A model generated the notes under the pieces. That model did not search any database. It was not told the origin of the DNA and saw only the letters and a program-made list of their open reading frames with translations. From Ignelater luminosus (Eukaryota > Arthropoda > Insecta > Coleoptera > Elateridae), in the NCBI GenBank assembly GCA_011009095.1, contig VTPC01001018.1, positions 1 to 64,000 of the forward strand: 64,000 bases of DNA. Direction: 5' to 3'. Below are positions 10,851 through 22,000 of the stretch, piece by piece; position 1 is the first letter of the stretch; the number at the start of each line of letters is the position of its first letter. The position numbers and the translations under genes were made by a program.

Positions 10851-12438
10851 CTAAGAAGACAATAAATTGACAGTCACAAGTATTACACATGTTAGAGACC
10901 ATACGAGTACAATAACTATCCAAATAATTCCTTTAAATGGGCTGGCATATTTATTACCTGCAATGCTACCAATGTTACGTGAACAATGTCGTCTTGCAGC
11001 TAAAACCAAAAAAGCAGGAATGACATATTGTATTGCAGCACCACCAAAAGAGCCAGTAATTTCAACTAAAGAACCAACATTATGTGTGAAAAGTGCAATA
11101 ATAATAGGTGGAACTATAGCAAGTGTGGGAAATGCAAGACGCCTTAATACAAAGTTATATCGTTCAATCATATTTACATCTAAAAATAGGGCCTTTAAAT
11201 TATTTTGTAGAGTGATTGCTATAATTGGGAAGGTCGTAGATAAGGTGAATACTGGGAAAAGTCCTAAAAAGTACTCAATTATCTCCATAAAGACTCCACT
11301 TACATTTAAACTGCTAGGTACAAAATTCAATGTATATAAATCTAAAAGATTTGCAAAAGCAAAACTACCCGTTATAGCAAGTAACACATAAAATATACAA
11401 ATTAAAGTGTAATCTAAAGCTAATTGATGAATGACATATTGTTTGTTCGCAAAGGGAGCTATCAACCCTGGTAAAGAATGATGACTCATAAAACTATAAA
11501 CACTAGCACCAATAAGTGCTGGCATGCCTGAGAAATTCATAACTGCTGGTGTACCTTGAGCTCCATACTTGAATAACTCTATAATAGCTATAGTTATCAT
11601 AATACTAAATGCACACCATCTCATAGATGATGTGAACACTTGTAAATATTTAGTCTTTTGAACATTAAAATAACTAAAAGGGCCCACTAAAACAGCAAAC
11701 AAAATGACGTACATTCTATATACAGTCATTTTGTCAATTTCTGTCCAGTTCCAACATCTACTGTTAAAATCGTCTGTGCTGCTACCATTATGAGTTGAAT
11801 TACATGTTAAATCAGACAATGTTTTTGAGATTGCAGCAGCATAGATTGATAAGTCACCATATAAATATATACAAAGAGCAATGAAAAATAGTGTGCGCCC
11901 TGCTTTATTAAAATACAAAGTTGCCATCTCTCCTAATTCTATTCTTTGATTGAGTGTATAATAGCGTCTACGTGACCTATGAATCATGGCAGTTTCTTCG
12001 GTAATATTGTCTTCACCAGATTCCGAGTCTTCAAAAGCTTCACTTTCCTACAATCAAGTAATTCTTAAATTTATTCTAGTTCCTATTACATTAATTACAA
12101 CTCACTCCATCAATTCTATGTGACTGAATTCTTGCCCATTGTATTGTAGCATTAGCACAAGCTATACTTTCAATGATAAATGTGACAGTAACAAAACCAA
12201 AGAAAGCTAATGTTATCACTAAAATTAAACTCAACAACCATCCTGCACCTGCAAAAACTGCTGGCAGTGTTAAAGCACCGGTTCCTACTATAAGATTGAA
12301 CACGTAAACTAAGCCCACCTACAAGTGATTGACATCTTTAGCTGGGGTTATGTTAAATTTTGGAGTTTTTTTTTGCATACTAACCCATGGTGAATACAGT
12401 TCTTGCTGGCCAGAAATTATTGTTGTTGTAGTTGGCAT
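10851..12438 (-). CDS. TMEM104: Transmembrane protein 104 homologue (amino acid/auxin permease fold)
   Basis: Multi-pass membrane protein of the SLC36/38-like permease superfamily; substrate unknown. Exons 12438-12385, 12318-12106 and 12047-10851 give 487 residues, close to the roughly 496 of the vertebrate protein. Diagnostic stretches: VGLVYVFNLIVGTGALTLP in TM1 at the start of exon 2, GDLSIYAAA, GPFSYFNVQKTKYLQ, SFMSHHSLPGL, YTLNF with GLFPVFTLSTTFPIIA, and the ending near IQYVIPAFLVL. Phases across both introns are 0 and splice sites are GT-AG. The acidic loop encoded at the start of exon 3 (ESEAFEDSESGEDN) matches the variable acidic loop of the family. Divergent from PDCD5 with 588 bp between start codons. 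Appears intact. Confidence 0.93.
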
Positions 12439-13026
12439 TGTAACTGCACTAATTAATCCTTGTAGCTTTACATGATTGCTTTCACATTTTAAAAAAAGCG
12501 GGTTGTAGTAGCATCAAGTGATAACTGATAAGTGCCTAGTTACAGCAGAACTAATATACCTCTTATCTCTTTATTGTTTCTTATCAGTATTTATGTTAAC
12601 TGTCAAAATATTGGTGAAGTCAAGGTCAGAATCGTCAAGCTGTCAAACTAAACTAATGTGTCAAATTCTTTTCAAAAACTGACATATTCACAGTATTGCC
12701 GTATTATTTCAGTTTAACATATTTGAATTGTGGAATAAAAGTAAATAAACATCAGATTAAAACAAAATAGTTTGTTTCAATATTTTAAAATATAAAATGA
12801 GAATTAAAACTTTAATAACATCGTTATAACTCTTTTTTCTTTCACCCAATTTAAAATTGGTAGCAACGATAGTAACGTACCAACGATACCAAAGGGGTAT
12901 TTTGTGGGTACCAACTTAATAACATTATATATGAAATTACAGGCTCATAACCTAAAATAAGAAATTGTCATTAGTGAGAGATATTATTATTTATTAAACT
13001 TTTTGAAATAAATAATAACTGCTAAA
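12439..13026. promoter_or_regulatory. Divergent intergenic region TMEM104/PDCD5
   Basis: 588 bp of AT-rich sequence between two oppositely directed start codons. It contains the direct motif acgatag/acgata around 12865-12890. No specific factor site can be claimed. Confidence 0.35.
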
Positions 13027-13521
13027 ATGGATGATCCAGAATTGGAAAAAATAAGAAAACAACGGTTAGCGCAGATGCAGTCCCAATTTCAGGTTAGCCC
13101 CTTTAATATTGTATTTGCATTACTTGTTTCAATTTGGTGTCTTAGGGGGGTGATGCTCAGTCTCAAAAGAAAGCACAAGAACAAGCTAAAGCCCAAGAAG
13201 ATGCGAAAAATTCCATATTATCTCAGATTTTGGATCAGTCTGCAAGAGCTAGGTGTAAGTTATTTTTAGAATGTTTTCAATATAAAATATCTTATCTTAA
13301 ATTTTTTAGTGAATACTTTGATGTTAGGAAAGCCAGAAAAAGGTAAAATGGTTGAATCTATGTTGATACGTATGGCGCAAATGGGACAGATTGGCACAAA
13401 AATAGGAGAAACAGAGTTAATAAATCTCTTAGAGAACGTGAATTCACAAATGCCTCAATCTAAATCTTCAGTAAAGTTTGATAGAAGGCGAGCTGCTTTG
13501 GATTCTGATGATGAATTTTAG
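13027..13521 (+). CDS. PDCD5: Programmed cell death protein 5
   Basis: Small helical protein that binds CCT/prefoldin-type chaperone partners and is linked to apoptosis; nuclear and cytosolic. Exons 13027-13092, 13146-13254 and 13310-13521 give 128 residues, versus about 125 in animals. Signature parts: MDDPELEKIRKQRLAQMQ at the start, ILDQSARARLNTL at the exon 2/3 junction, KPEKGKMVESMLIRMAQMGQ, and the acidic end RRRAALDSDDEF, corresponding to the family's FNRRKVMDSDEDD-type tail. Introns are only about 53-55 bp, GT-AG, with matching phases. Its 3' end converges on TMX3 with a 239-bp gap. Confidence 0.95.
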
Positions 13522-13760
13522 TTTTAAGAATTTCAAATTTAATTTGCTTTTGAAAGGAATAATCACTGCTTGATGAAAATAAAAATAATTCAAAGTTTTA
13601 ACACATTTTTTGTTTATAATATGGAACAAATACAACATACATAATATTACATATAACTGTAAATATTAACATTACAATAAATAATAAAATTATAATTGAT
13701 ATTATGAAAATGGAATGAACAATTACAAATAAAATTTTTACTTTGTTGACTAGATTCTTT

Positions 13761-15758
13761 TCATTCTTTTTTCTCATGTTGAAGTAGTGGTTCTAAAATT
13801 TGTTCTTCATTAAATTCTTAAACTGAAAATTGAAAAAGAAAATCTTACCAGTTTCATCATCTTCAGCATCTAAAATATCCTGACAACACATTGAATACAG
13901 GATAAGTGAAAGAAAACCAAGCGGAAGACCAAATAGTACAGTAGTCAGAACAGGGTTGCCACGCCACATATCTCCTAGAGAAGTTCTTGCTTCGAAGTAT
14001 GTTCTATACATACGTACAGGTAGACTATTTCCTCCATAGGCCTATTTAAATAAAGCTAATTAACTATACTGTTGTATTGGTAAGGGGAGCATAAGAAGAG
14101 CAGATATTACACAAGCATGATACACTATCCTCATGTAATCGGTATTCTACTATTACTAACACCCAGTGCTGCCGCCACAGCTTGTGAAATTGTGCTGAAT
14201 CTTTTGAAGATAAATAATTTAAAGCTGAGATAAGTCTATTCTCACAAAATACAAGAACTTTAGAAGTTTAACAAGATTGAAATGCTCTTTAAATAAATTT
14301 GTACTGAAAATGGAATTCTTTAAAAATGTAGCAAAAAGGTACAATTGTATCAAAATGGCAGCACTGCTAGTACCTAGTTAACATGCTTGAATATTTCAAG
14401 GTTAAATTTTTGAAATTGACACATTTTTGTTTTGCACTTGGTGATTGGTTGATTAGTGAATTTCATATGCATACATGTGTGGATATGAAAAAAACCAGGA
14501 GATTTATATGCAGGAATAGAAAGCATATATACCGGTACACTTTGATTATAAATCTGTTCCAGAAAGAGATCTATAGCATCTGCAGTAAGTTGTCCAGGTT
14601 CATCTTCAGGAATATGATGGTGGTTGGTTGTGGAGTTAAGTACAAGTAAGTATGGTAATGGTAAAACAGTCATTGCAATGCTATTAGCCAATTCTGGACT
14701 ACCAACCCAACCAAACTGAAAGTTTTTGTGGTACTTGTCCCTCTTTTTACGAATTACTGATTCTACCATGTCACGAAATTCTAGCATTTCTATTGGAATT
14801 TGTTGCAATTTGTTTTCTTCCACTACAGCTAGTACAAGATATTTTTTTGTTTGTAGTATTTCATTGATGTTGCCACGTGTTACTTTTGGAAATGTCTCAA
14901 ACCGTTCCTCATTTAACCAGTCATGCAGAGTACTATTTAGATACTCTGGGTCTATTTCTGCAGTATTTGATTCAACTAAAAATATAAGTTAATTATATTA
15001 TTATTTCTCATTTGTGTATTTACCTGGATAGAAATAGTGTAAGCTTTCTTTGTAGACAAATACAGCAGGTAGTTCATCAATATCTGCATGCTGACTAGCA
15101 ATCTCGCTAGATGCAGCATAAAAGAATCCATGTGGTTGTAGCTTAGTTGCACCAGCATAATATGCATCCCACAAAGGGCCTTCTCGTGGTCCAACATACA
15201 TAAAGAACACATTATTGTTAGATTTAATAGTATTTAAACTATCAGCACGAGTTATATCTTGAACGGGTGGTCCTGACATGCGTACAGCAAAATTTACAAT
15301 GTCTTCTTTGGTTCGATCACCATAAAACGTGTATTCCTCATTACCTTTTATACTGTAAATAATACTGTTAACATTCGCACATATTACATGTTTATATTTT
15401 CTTACAATTTTATTGTTGGAAAACCGCCAACACTAAATTCTTTGGCAAGACCTGAAAATCTTGTGCAGTCAATACGCCCCACTCTTATATTTGTTCTGTA
15501 TAATGCTTGTGCTACATGTCCCCAGATTGGTTCCAATCTCTTACAATGACCACACCATGGTGCATAAAACATAACCAACCAATGACCACCTTCTTTACGT
15601 ACTTCTGAGAACTTATCACTCAATTCTAAGACTCGAGAGCTGTTAGTTATCGTAACAACTACAAGCAAAGTTAGGTTATATTAAGTAAAACACTTTATTT
15701 CTATTTTCCTTTTATTACCCACTAAAAAAGTTATTAAAAACGTAATAAAGTTATACAT
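13761..15758 (-). CDS. TMX3: Thioredoxin-related transmembrane protein 3 (protein disulfide isomerase)
   Basis: ER membrane oxidoreductase. Exons 15758-15719, 15658-15406, 15352-15024, 14975-14533, 14041-13849 and 13816-13761 give about 437 residues (vertebrate TMX3 about 454). Exon 1 supplies MYNFITFLITFLV, a signal peptide core. Residues about 48-56 hold the active site FYAPWCGHCK, followed by LEPIW and GFPTIK with the cis-proline loop. The rest matches the non-catalytic thioredoxin-like domains. A single membrane segment (VLTTVLFGLPLGFLSLILYS) lies in exon 5, and the Lys-rich end EKKE fits an ER retrieval-like tail. For the last exon I chose the acceptor at 13816, because the one three codons upstream would put a stop directly after the junction. 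Phases agree throughout. Confidence 0.93.
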
Positions 15759-16050
15759 TTTTGCTAAAAAAGTATTTTTAGATTCACAGTAAAAATATAT
15801 TATTTCAAGACTTTTCAAACATCTTGTATTATTGATCTGTTAAAATTACTATGTTCCAAAGGTACACATTTATCAGGAATGAGAAAAGCAACATAAAAAT
15901 ATTAAGGTGGTTTGAGTGTGATAGTTAATAATAAAGGTATAAATAAAACCTACTGTACAAACTTAAAATGGCAATATGTACATATTTTACTATTTATTAA
16001 TTTACAGTAAATAAGATTATTCATGTAGGTGTACCAATCTTGTTTGGCTT

Positions 16051-19000
16051 TTAACGGTTAAGGTCAATAAAACCGTGTATCATGAAGGTCGTTATCGAGT
16101 TCTTTTTTAAGTTCTGTATCTGATTTAATCTCTTCAATTTCTTTGAGTTTACTAGACAGTTATGTTTACATTTTACTTTGATGGTTCTATAACGAACTTC
16201 TTTTTGCGGATTAAAATGGCTTCTTGCTGTTCTTTTCGAAACATTATAGTAACCCCAGCCCGGTTCTGGTCGAATTATTGAGGATACCATCTGAAAGAGA
16301 TACAGTATGAATAAACAACTATACAGTATTATTTATATTTATTATACGATTCTTACAAATGAAAGATCTTAGAGGTGTTGCGCAATAAAATAAGATTTAA
16401 AAATTTTGGAAGAATATACCGGGGCAAATTCTAGAGCATTAGCCGGCTTTTGCTGAGTTTCAAAATGGGACATTTAAGAGTTCATACATTTTTTATCCTA
16501 AATCTATAGGCTAGATGTTCGCAAATAAAGAGTTTACAAAGTTGCGAGTCGTTAATTTAAATGCTAATTTGTCTCAGTTAAAGCTCAAGGTTGAACAACT
16601 ACAGATACCAAAGTAGTTTACAACTTGGAATCCGCAAATCTAGACAAGAATTGTGTGGCTGCATGTAAGACTGCTGGCAGACAGGCAACATTTATTACGC
16701 TGTTTGAATATTTTCTTGAAAGGTGTTAAAATAATAGATCTAAATACGGAATGCTGTTATGTCTGATCTTGATAGAAAAACGAAACAAGCACGGACACGT
16801 GCCAATTTAAATGGTTACAAGCATCGCACAACTCTTAATAGAATCTAACCTTAAAACGAAAAACAAGCTTTATATAAGCTTTATATGGCTGTCGTTGAGT
16901 AAATAAAGCAAATAGAGGCTAAAGCACCGTCGAAAGCGACAGACCGAAAACCATAAGCGAAAGAAATCGCAGCAGTGCTTGGTGTAGGAAACCCACAAAA
17001 TTCCTGTCGGCAGGACGGCTGATGGTGGTGTCTAGCTACCGAGGCACGATGTTGATGACCAAGGAGTGATTCAATGGTGCACGAGATCACTCATCAGTCT
17101 GAGTAGCGAAGGTACGGAATGTGGTCATTGTTATCCGAAGGAAATCCAACCAGCGTCGTGCACTAGTGGCGAAGCTCAATTCGGTAAATAGTGGTTTAGT
17201 GACTTAGTAGAAAAGGGAAAAGGAAAAAAAGCGCAATGATCTGGATAATGAGGATAAATAAACGGTTCTTTTCAGTTGATTGTGATGTTCTCTTCTTTTA
17301 ATAAAAGGCTAATTGTGTATTGTCAAGGGTGTCTTCCAGTTTCAGAGTGGAGAGCGTAGCATTGTCAAGGTAAATGGCTGAGGAAAATATAAATCTGTAT
17401 TTTGTGCGTCTTGATTGTGCAATCTATAATAATAATTTGATATCACGGTATCGCAACACACTTTCTTTGTTCTGCACATCCATGACTCATAATGTTTTTT
17501 AGAAGCTCTCGGATCATAGCATCTCATACCGTATGTCCTGATTCTTACAAGGAGTGAAATGGCTTGGCGCTACAAATCAGTTGGTGTATGCAACGAGCTT
17601 CATTATTGTCACACCGAGGGTCTCTAGAAGCTTGATACACTTTGTGGAGAAGATCGACAAAGATTTGGGCTTGCACTTGGGAATCCGTGACAGTTTGGTC
17701 ATTTTGGTGCTGATGAGCAATACGTAATACGGAGGGTGTTTTCTTTAGCCTGTCATGGTTTTAAGTTTGTTCCAGAGTTGAGAACCATTTCGGTGATCCA
17801 ACCTAGAAAATAGAGCTATTCAATACGGTTCTTTAACTCTGGTCGTATGCAAGAGAATTAATGGATTTTATACGGTTTCACTGAGTCTTCACCACCGGAT
17901 CCCGGGATTTGACAAATAATCTACAGATATATGTCTTTTCTCTTTGATGGGCTGAAAGACATGGGGAGGAAGAGGGGGACAGTCCATGTTTATGATTTTG
18001 ATGGGGACAGAATCCTTTACAGCACTCTGATTATGAGGCTGAAATTACTTATTGCAGAGTCTATTTCTTGGATATTTAAACGGGAGGTTATTGATAGCAA
18101 GTGACATGGTTCTGGAACCTAGAAAATTCGGCATGATTTTAGTCCCGTATGGTTTTAAGTTTAGGAGCCTACGTTGAGGGAGAAAATAAAACTATATACA
18201 GTAGGCCCATTTTACGGGTTTTTCCCTGAATGTTTGGGAATAGGCAACACATCTTACAATTCAGGGCCGGCTTTTCTTTAAAAAGTTCAACCCTTGTTAA
18301 TTGAACTACAGTATGCTGTGTATCTAAAAACTGACAAAAGTCAACTGTTTGACATTTGTTTGGTTATATTTTATGTTTAACCTTTGTACAAGCCTGTTCA
18401 TTTAGTTTACTTTCTTTTTGTTAAATAAGTTTTCTTATTTATTATTAAATTCTTAAGATTTTATAATATTTATAATCTTATTTCTAACCAGCATAAATTG
18501 AGGAATTTTGACATTAAAATGTATGTATTATGGAAAACAAACTATACAAACCATACAAACATGATCCATTTTGTTTTTAAAATCTGTAATTACACAAAGA
18601 TATCTCTGAATTGTAAAACATGTTGCCTATTCCCAAACATTCAAGGAAAAACCTGCAAAATGGGCATACTGTGTATAAGAATAAGAAGAATTTCCAAGTG
18701 GCGTCGCAAGCAAGAGTGGGAATAACTGTAACGGCTGTTCCGGGAATCAAAAAACAATAGTTCCTACTAATAAATACATATAAAGATTGTTAATGTTGAA
18801 GTTCAAGTTCATGTCTATTATATAAAGGCAACAGTAACTGGAAAAAATGAAATCATTTTCGTTCCCATTAGGTAAAACCTCACGCTGAAACACGAAAAGC
18901 TGACGTGTGTTGATTCTTAGTGTTGTTGTTGATGACGTCAATAGAAATATCCTATTGAGAACATTTGATTTGAGGTAAAGCAAACGTATCTATCTCTTTC

Positions 19001-22000
19001 TCATCAATTACAAACCATATCTTTCATTCTTTATTAAATTGTAGTATCGTATAATAATTAAAATAAATAAACCTTTGTTTCACCCCCAATGTAGTACGAT
19101 CTACGTGACGCGCACATCTTCAATTAATTTGAAACAGCGCAGCCTAGTTTCATGTAAACACAAGGGTGATTGACTAGTTGATTATTAATATTTATTCAAT
19201 GCTCTCAGAAGGGAGGCTTTAAGCTTCTTCAGAGCAAAAGCGGATTTAGGTTTAATTGCGCCCTAGGCCTATTTTGATATGGCGCCCTTTTTGTTTCTTA
19301 AAGGTGTATATAAAATATACAGGGTGTCCCGTAAATGCCAATAAAGCTTTAGGTAAACATCTTATTCTGTAAGTGCTTACTGCAAATCTACAAAAAGAAA
19401 ATTTCTCCTCAGTTTAGTTTTCTTGTACAAGTGGTCAGAAGTTAACATCGTTAACACTAAATAAACAGAAACCAAAGAATCGAATCCAAATGAAGTCATT
19501 ACGAATTCAACAAATGAATCTGCTGAAACAACAATTATCCTTGATAAAGCACGGAACTGTTATATTTCTCTTTTCGAAGATGCTGGCAAACATTGAATTC
19601 TTACCACAAAATGGATATAACAAACATGCAGGTCTTATGTGTACTGATAAATGAAGTTAGTTGCCAGCAATTTTGTTGTTTTGGCAATTTTATGGTCCAT
19701 TACCACTGGAATAAAGTTGATAAATCTTTGATTTCTTGCGATACTTTGGTTTCTGTATTAAAATAATTTTGTATTTACCTGCAGCAACGTTGCCAAGTTT
19801 AAATTTCTATTTTGGTTCGTGTTTTCAATTTTGGCATCTTGAGAGTTGAGGGAAGCTGCTATCTTAAGCTTTATTGTCATTTAAGGGACATCCTGTATAA
19901 TAATAATAATATAAAAAAACAATTGCTGTGACAAAAGGCACAGAGTTGAGAAAAATCTATTCAATTTTTTTATATTTTTATAATTNNNNNNNNNNCCCGA
20001 AATTTTCAATTGCTCAATTAATATTTTTTTATTTCAATAATTAGATACTTAACCATGTTAAGGTATAATTCTCCGGTGGAAAAAATAATATTTTTGAAAC
20101 ATTTCTAAAATTTTTCCTTGGAGTCACCGGGAAACTCCATGAATTTCGAATTTTTATCGTCTCTCAAATCTTGTCTCTCAAAATTTGCCGCGCCTCAAAT
20201 TTTGGCGCCCCTCAAATCTTACCGTCTTAAGCCTAAATCCATCACTGCTTTATAGCCTCTTCGTGAGATTTGTGGTAGTTGCTGGACATACATATACGAG
20301 TTCTTCGACGGTGCTGTGGTAGTTTGCACGGTACTACTACTACTACTACCACAGATTACATACCTTTACAAGATGCGAAGGTTTGTGGCGGCACCTTTTA
20401 TGTTGAAGGGTTCAGATTAAGGACCTTCAAATAGATCGGCCATTAAATAGGAGGTATTCTTGGGCGGGAAATTTAAACCGTTTTGCAATTAAACCATTTT
20501 GCAATTAAAAATATTTCTCGATGATTATAAATAACCACTTTTAACTTTTAAAAATCTTTTAATAAGTAATTTTCTAGAACCCACAAACACAGAACAAACA
20601 TACGCACAGAATGAGGTTAACAGAAATACCACCTATTTAATAGCGACTAGTGTCATTCGCTTTAAAATCTCGTCTCGACGGGAAGCGCTTACTTTCGCAT
20701 CTTTTAAAGCTATGTAATCTGTGCTACTACTATGCGGCTACTGGTGAGTGCTGTATATTAGCGGTAGTGGCTGGTGTACCGGATGAATTGGGTGTCGTAG
20801 GAAAATGCTAGCAAATGTGCGGATTGACTCTGTCATGCACAACCGTTCTGGTGATTGTGTCGATAATGTGCACCGCATCAGGGAGTTCTTTCAAAAGGTA
20901 CCAGGCGCCGTAAATATGATACATATGAAAATAATTGAAGAACTGAGCACCGAATAGCAAAGTTTTTAGCAGAGGTAATATGATTTTATTTTAACAGATA
21001 TAAATGAATAGGTTTGTTATTTTGAAATAGGGGTTTGCGAGAACAAACAATGTTTTGGCACTTAGCCCCTTATTGGGAACTTTACGCCTTTTTAGATCAA
21101 AAAAATATATTTACTGTTTTTGGTATTTAGCCCCATGTTAAATTCCCTCTTCAATTAGTGTCGGTTGCATCGAGGCACCCGCCAGGTCCCCTAGAACCAC
21201 CACTAATAATGGCACCCCGTATAAAAATCCTAATTGGTTTACGTCTTATGTCCAAAAATTAAATTAAACAGTCAACGAAGAAAATGCAAATAATAATTTA
21301 AAAAAGCCTATATACAAAATTCAGATTTCTCATCGGTCTCACACACGCATGCATTACTTGTGGTTATTTTGCGCGTCGACATGGCGCTATACCCGTCATT
21401 GTTGGTGGAAGTTGATTCTTCAACCGCTTCAGACTACTCTCAGAAACACCTTTTTTTCTATTTAGGTCAAATTTGACGCAAAGCAACTATATGTTCTAAC
21501 AGAAATAGAAACAGTTGACAGTCAAGTGACTAAATCTTGAATCATCTGAAAGCCGAATATACGTGTTCGTTTTAAAATTGCCATTCCTTACAGTACAAAA
21601 GACTCAAATAGATCGTAGATCCACCCTTGAAGATTATTAGGCAGGTAGTCTTAAATTAGTCTTTTGGTCATCATCATCTTGGCAGGCACCTTTAAATGTC
21701 AAAATAAACGATTCTAGAATTAACCCTGGAATAATTAATTAGTAATATGTATATAGTTGACTTAACCAACAATGCGCAGATAATCTTAAATCGCAAAGCC
21801 GCCGTCTTTGATGTCACTTACCCGTTGTTTCACGTGCTTGCAATATTTCCATAACATAACACTAAAAATTGGAAAAAGCATCAAAAGTGCTGTTAAATAA
21901 GATAAAAATTTCAACATTGATGTTGTACGACGAATCTGCTTTAACTGGTCGTGTTGGTACATCATAAAAGCCATTTCAAACTGCAAAAATGTCAATTTTA

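Larger units (their letters stand above)
19230..20250. mobile_element. hAT-like non-autonomous element, interrupted by a second MITE
   Basis: The right end, read as reverse complement, is cagtgatggatttaggctta. The left end contains gcggatttaggttta, and both are followed inward by gcgccc-type blocks. This fits a roughly 1-kb TIR element of the CAGTG type, typical of hAT. A different MITE (19316-19899) and a 10-N assembly gap lie inside. The left terminus is degraded. Confidence 0.45.

Noticed and set aside
16051..16290. Stand-alone small gene
   Set aside because: Acceptor directly before the ATG, phase-0 fit to transporter A exon 8 and similarity to the tail of transporter B show it is a terminal exon.
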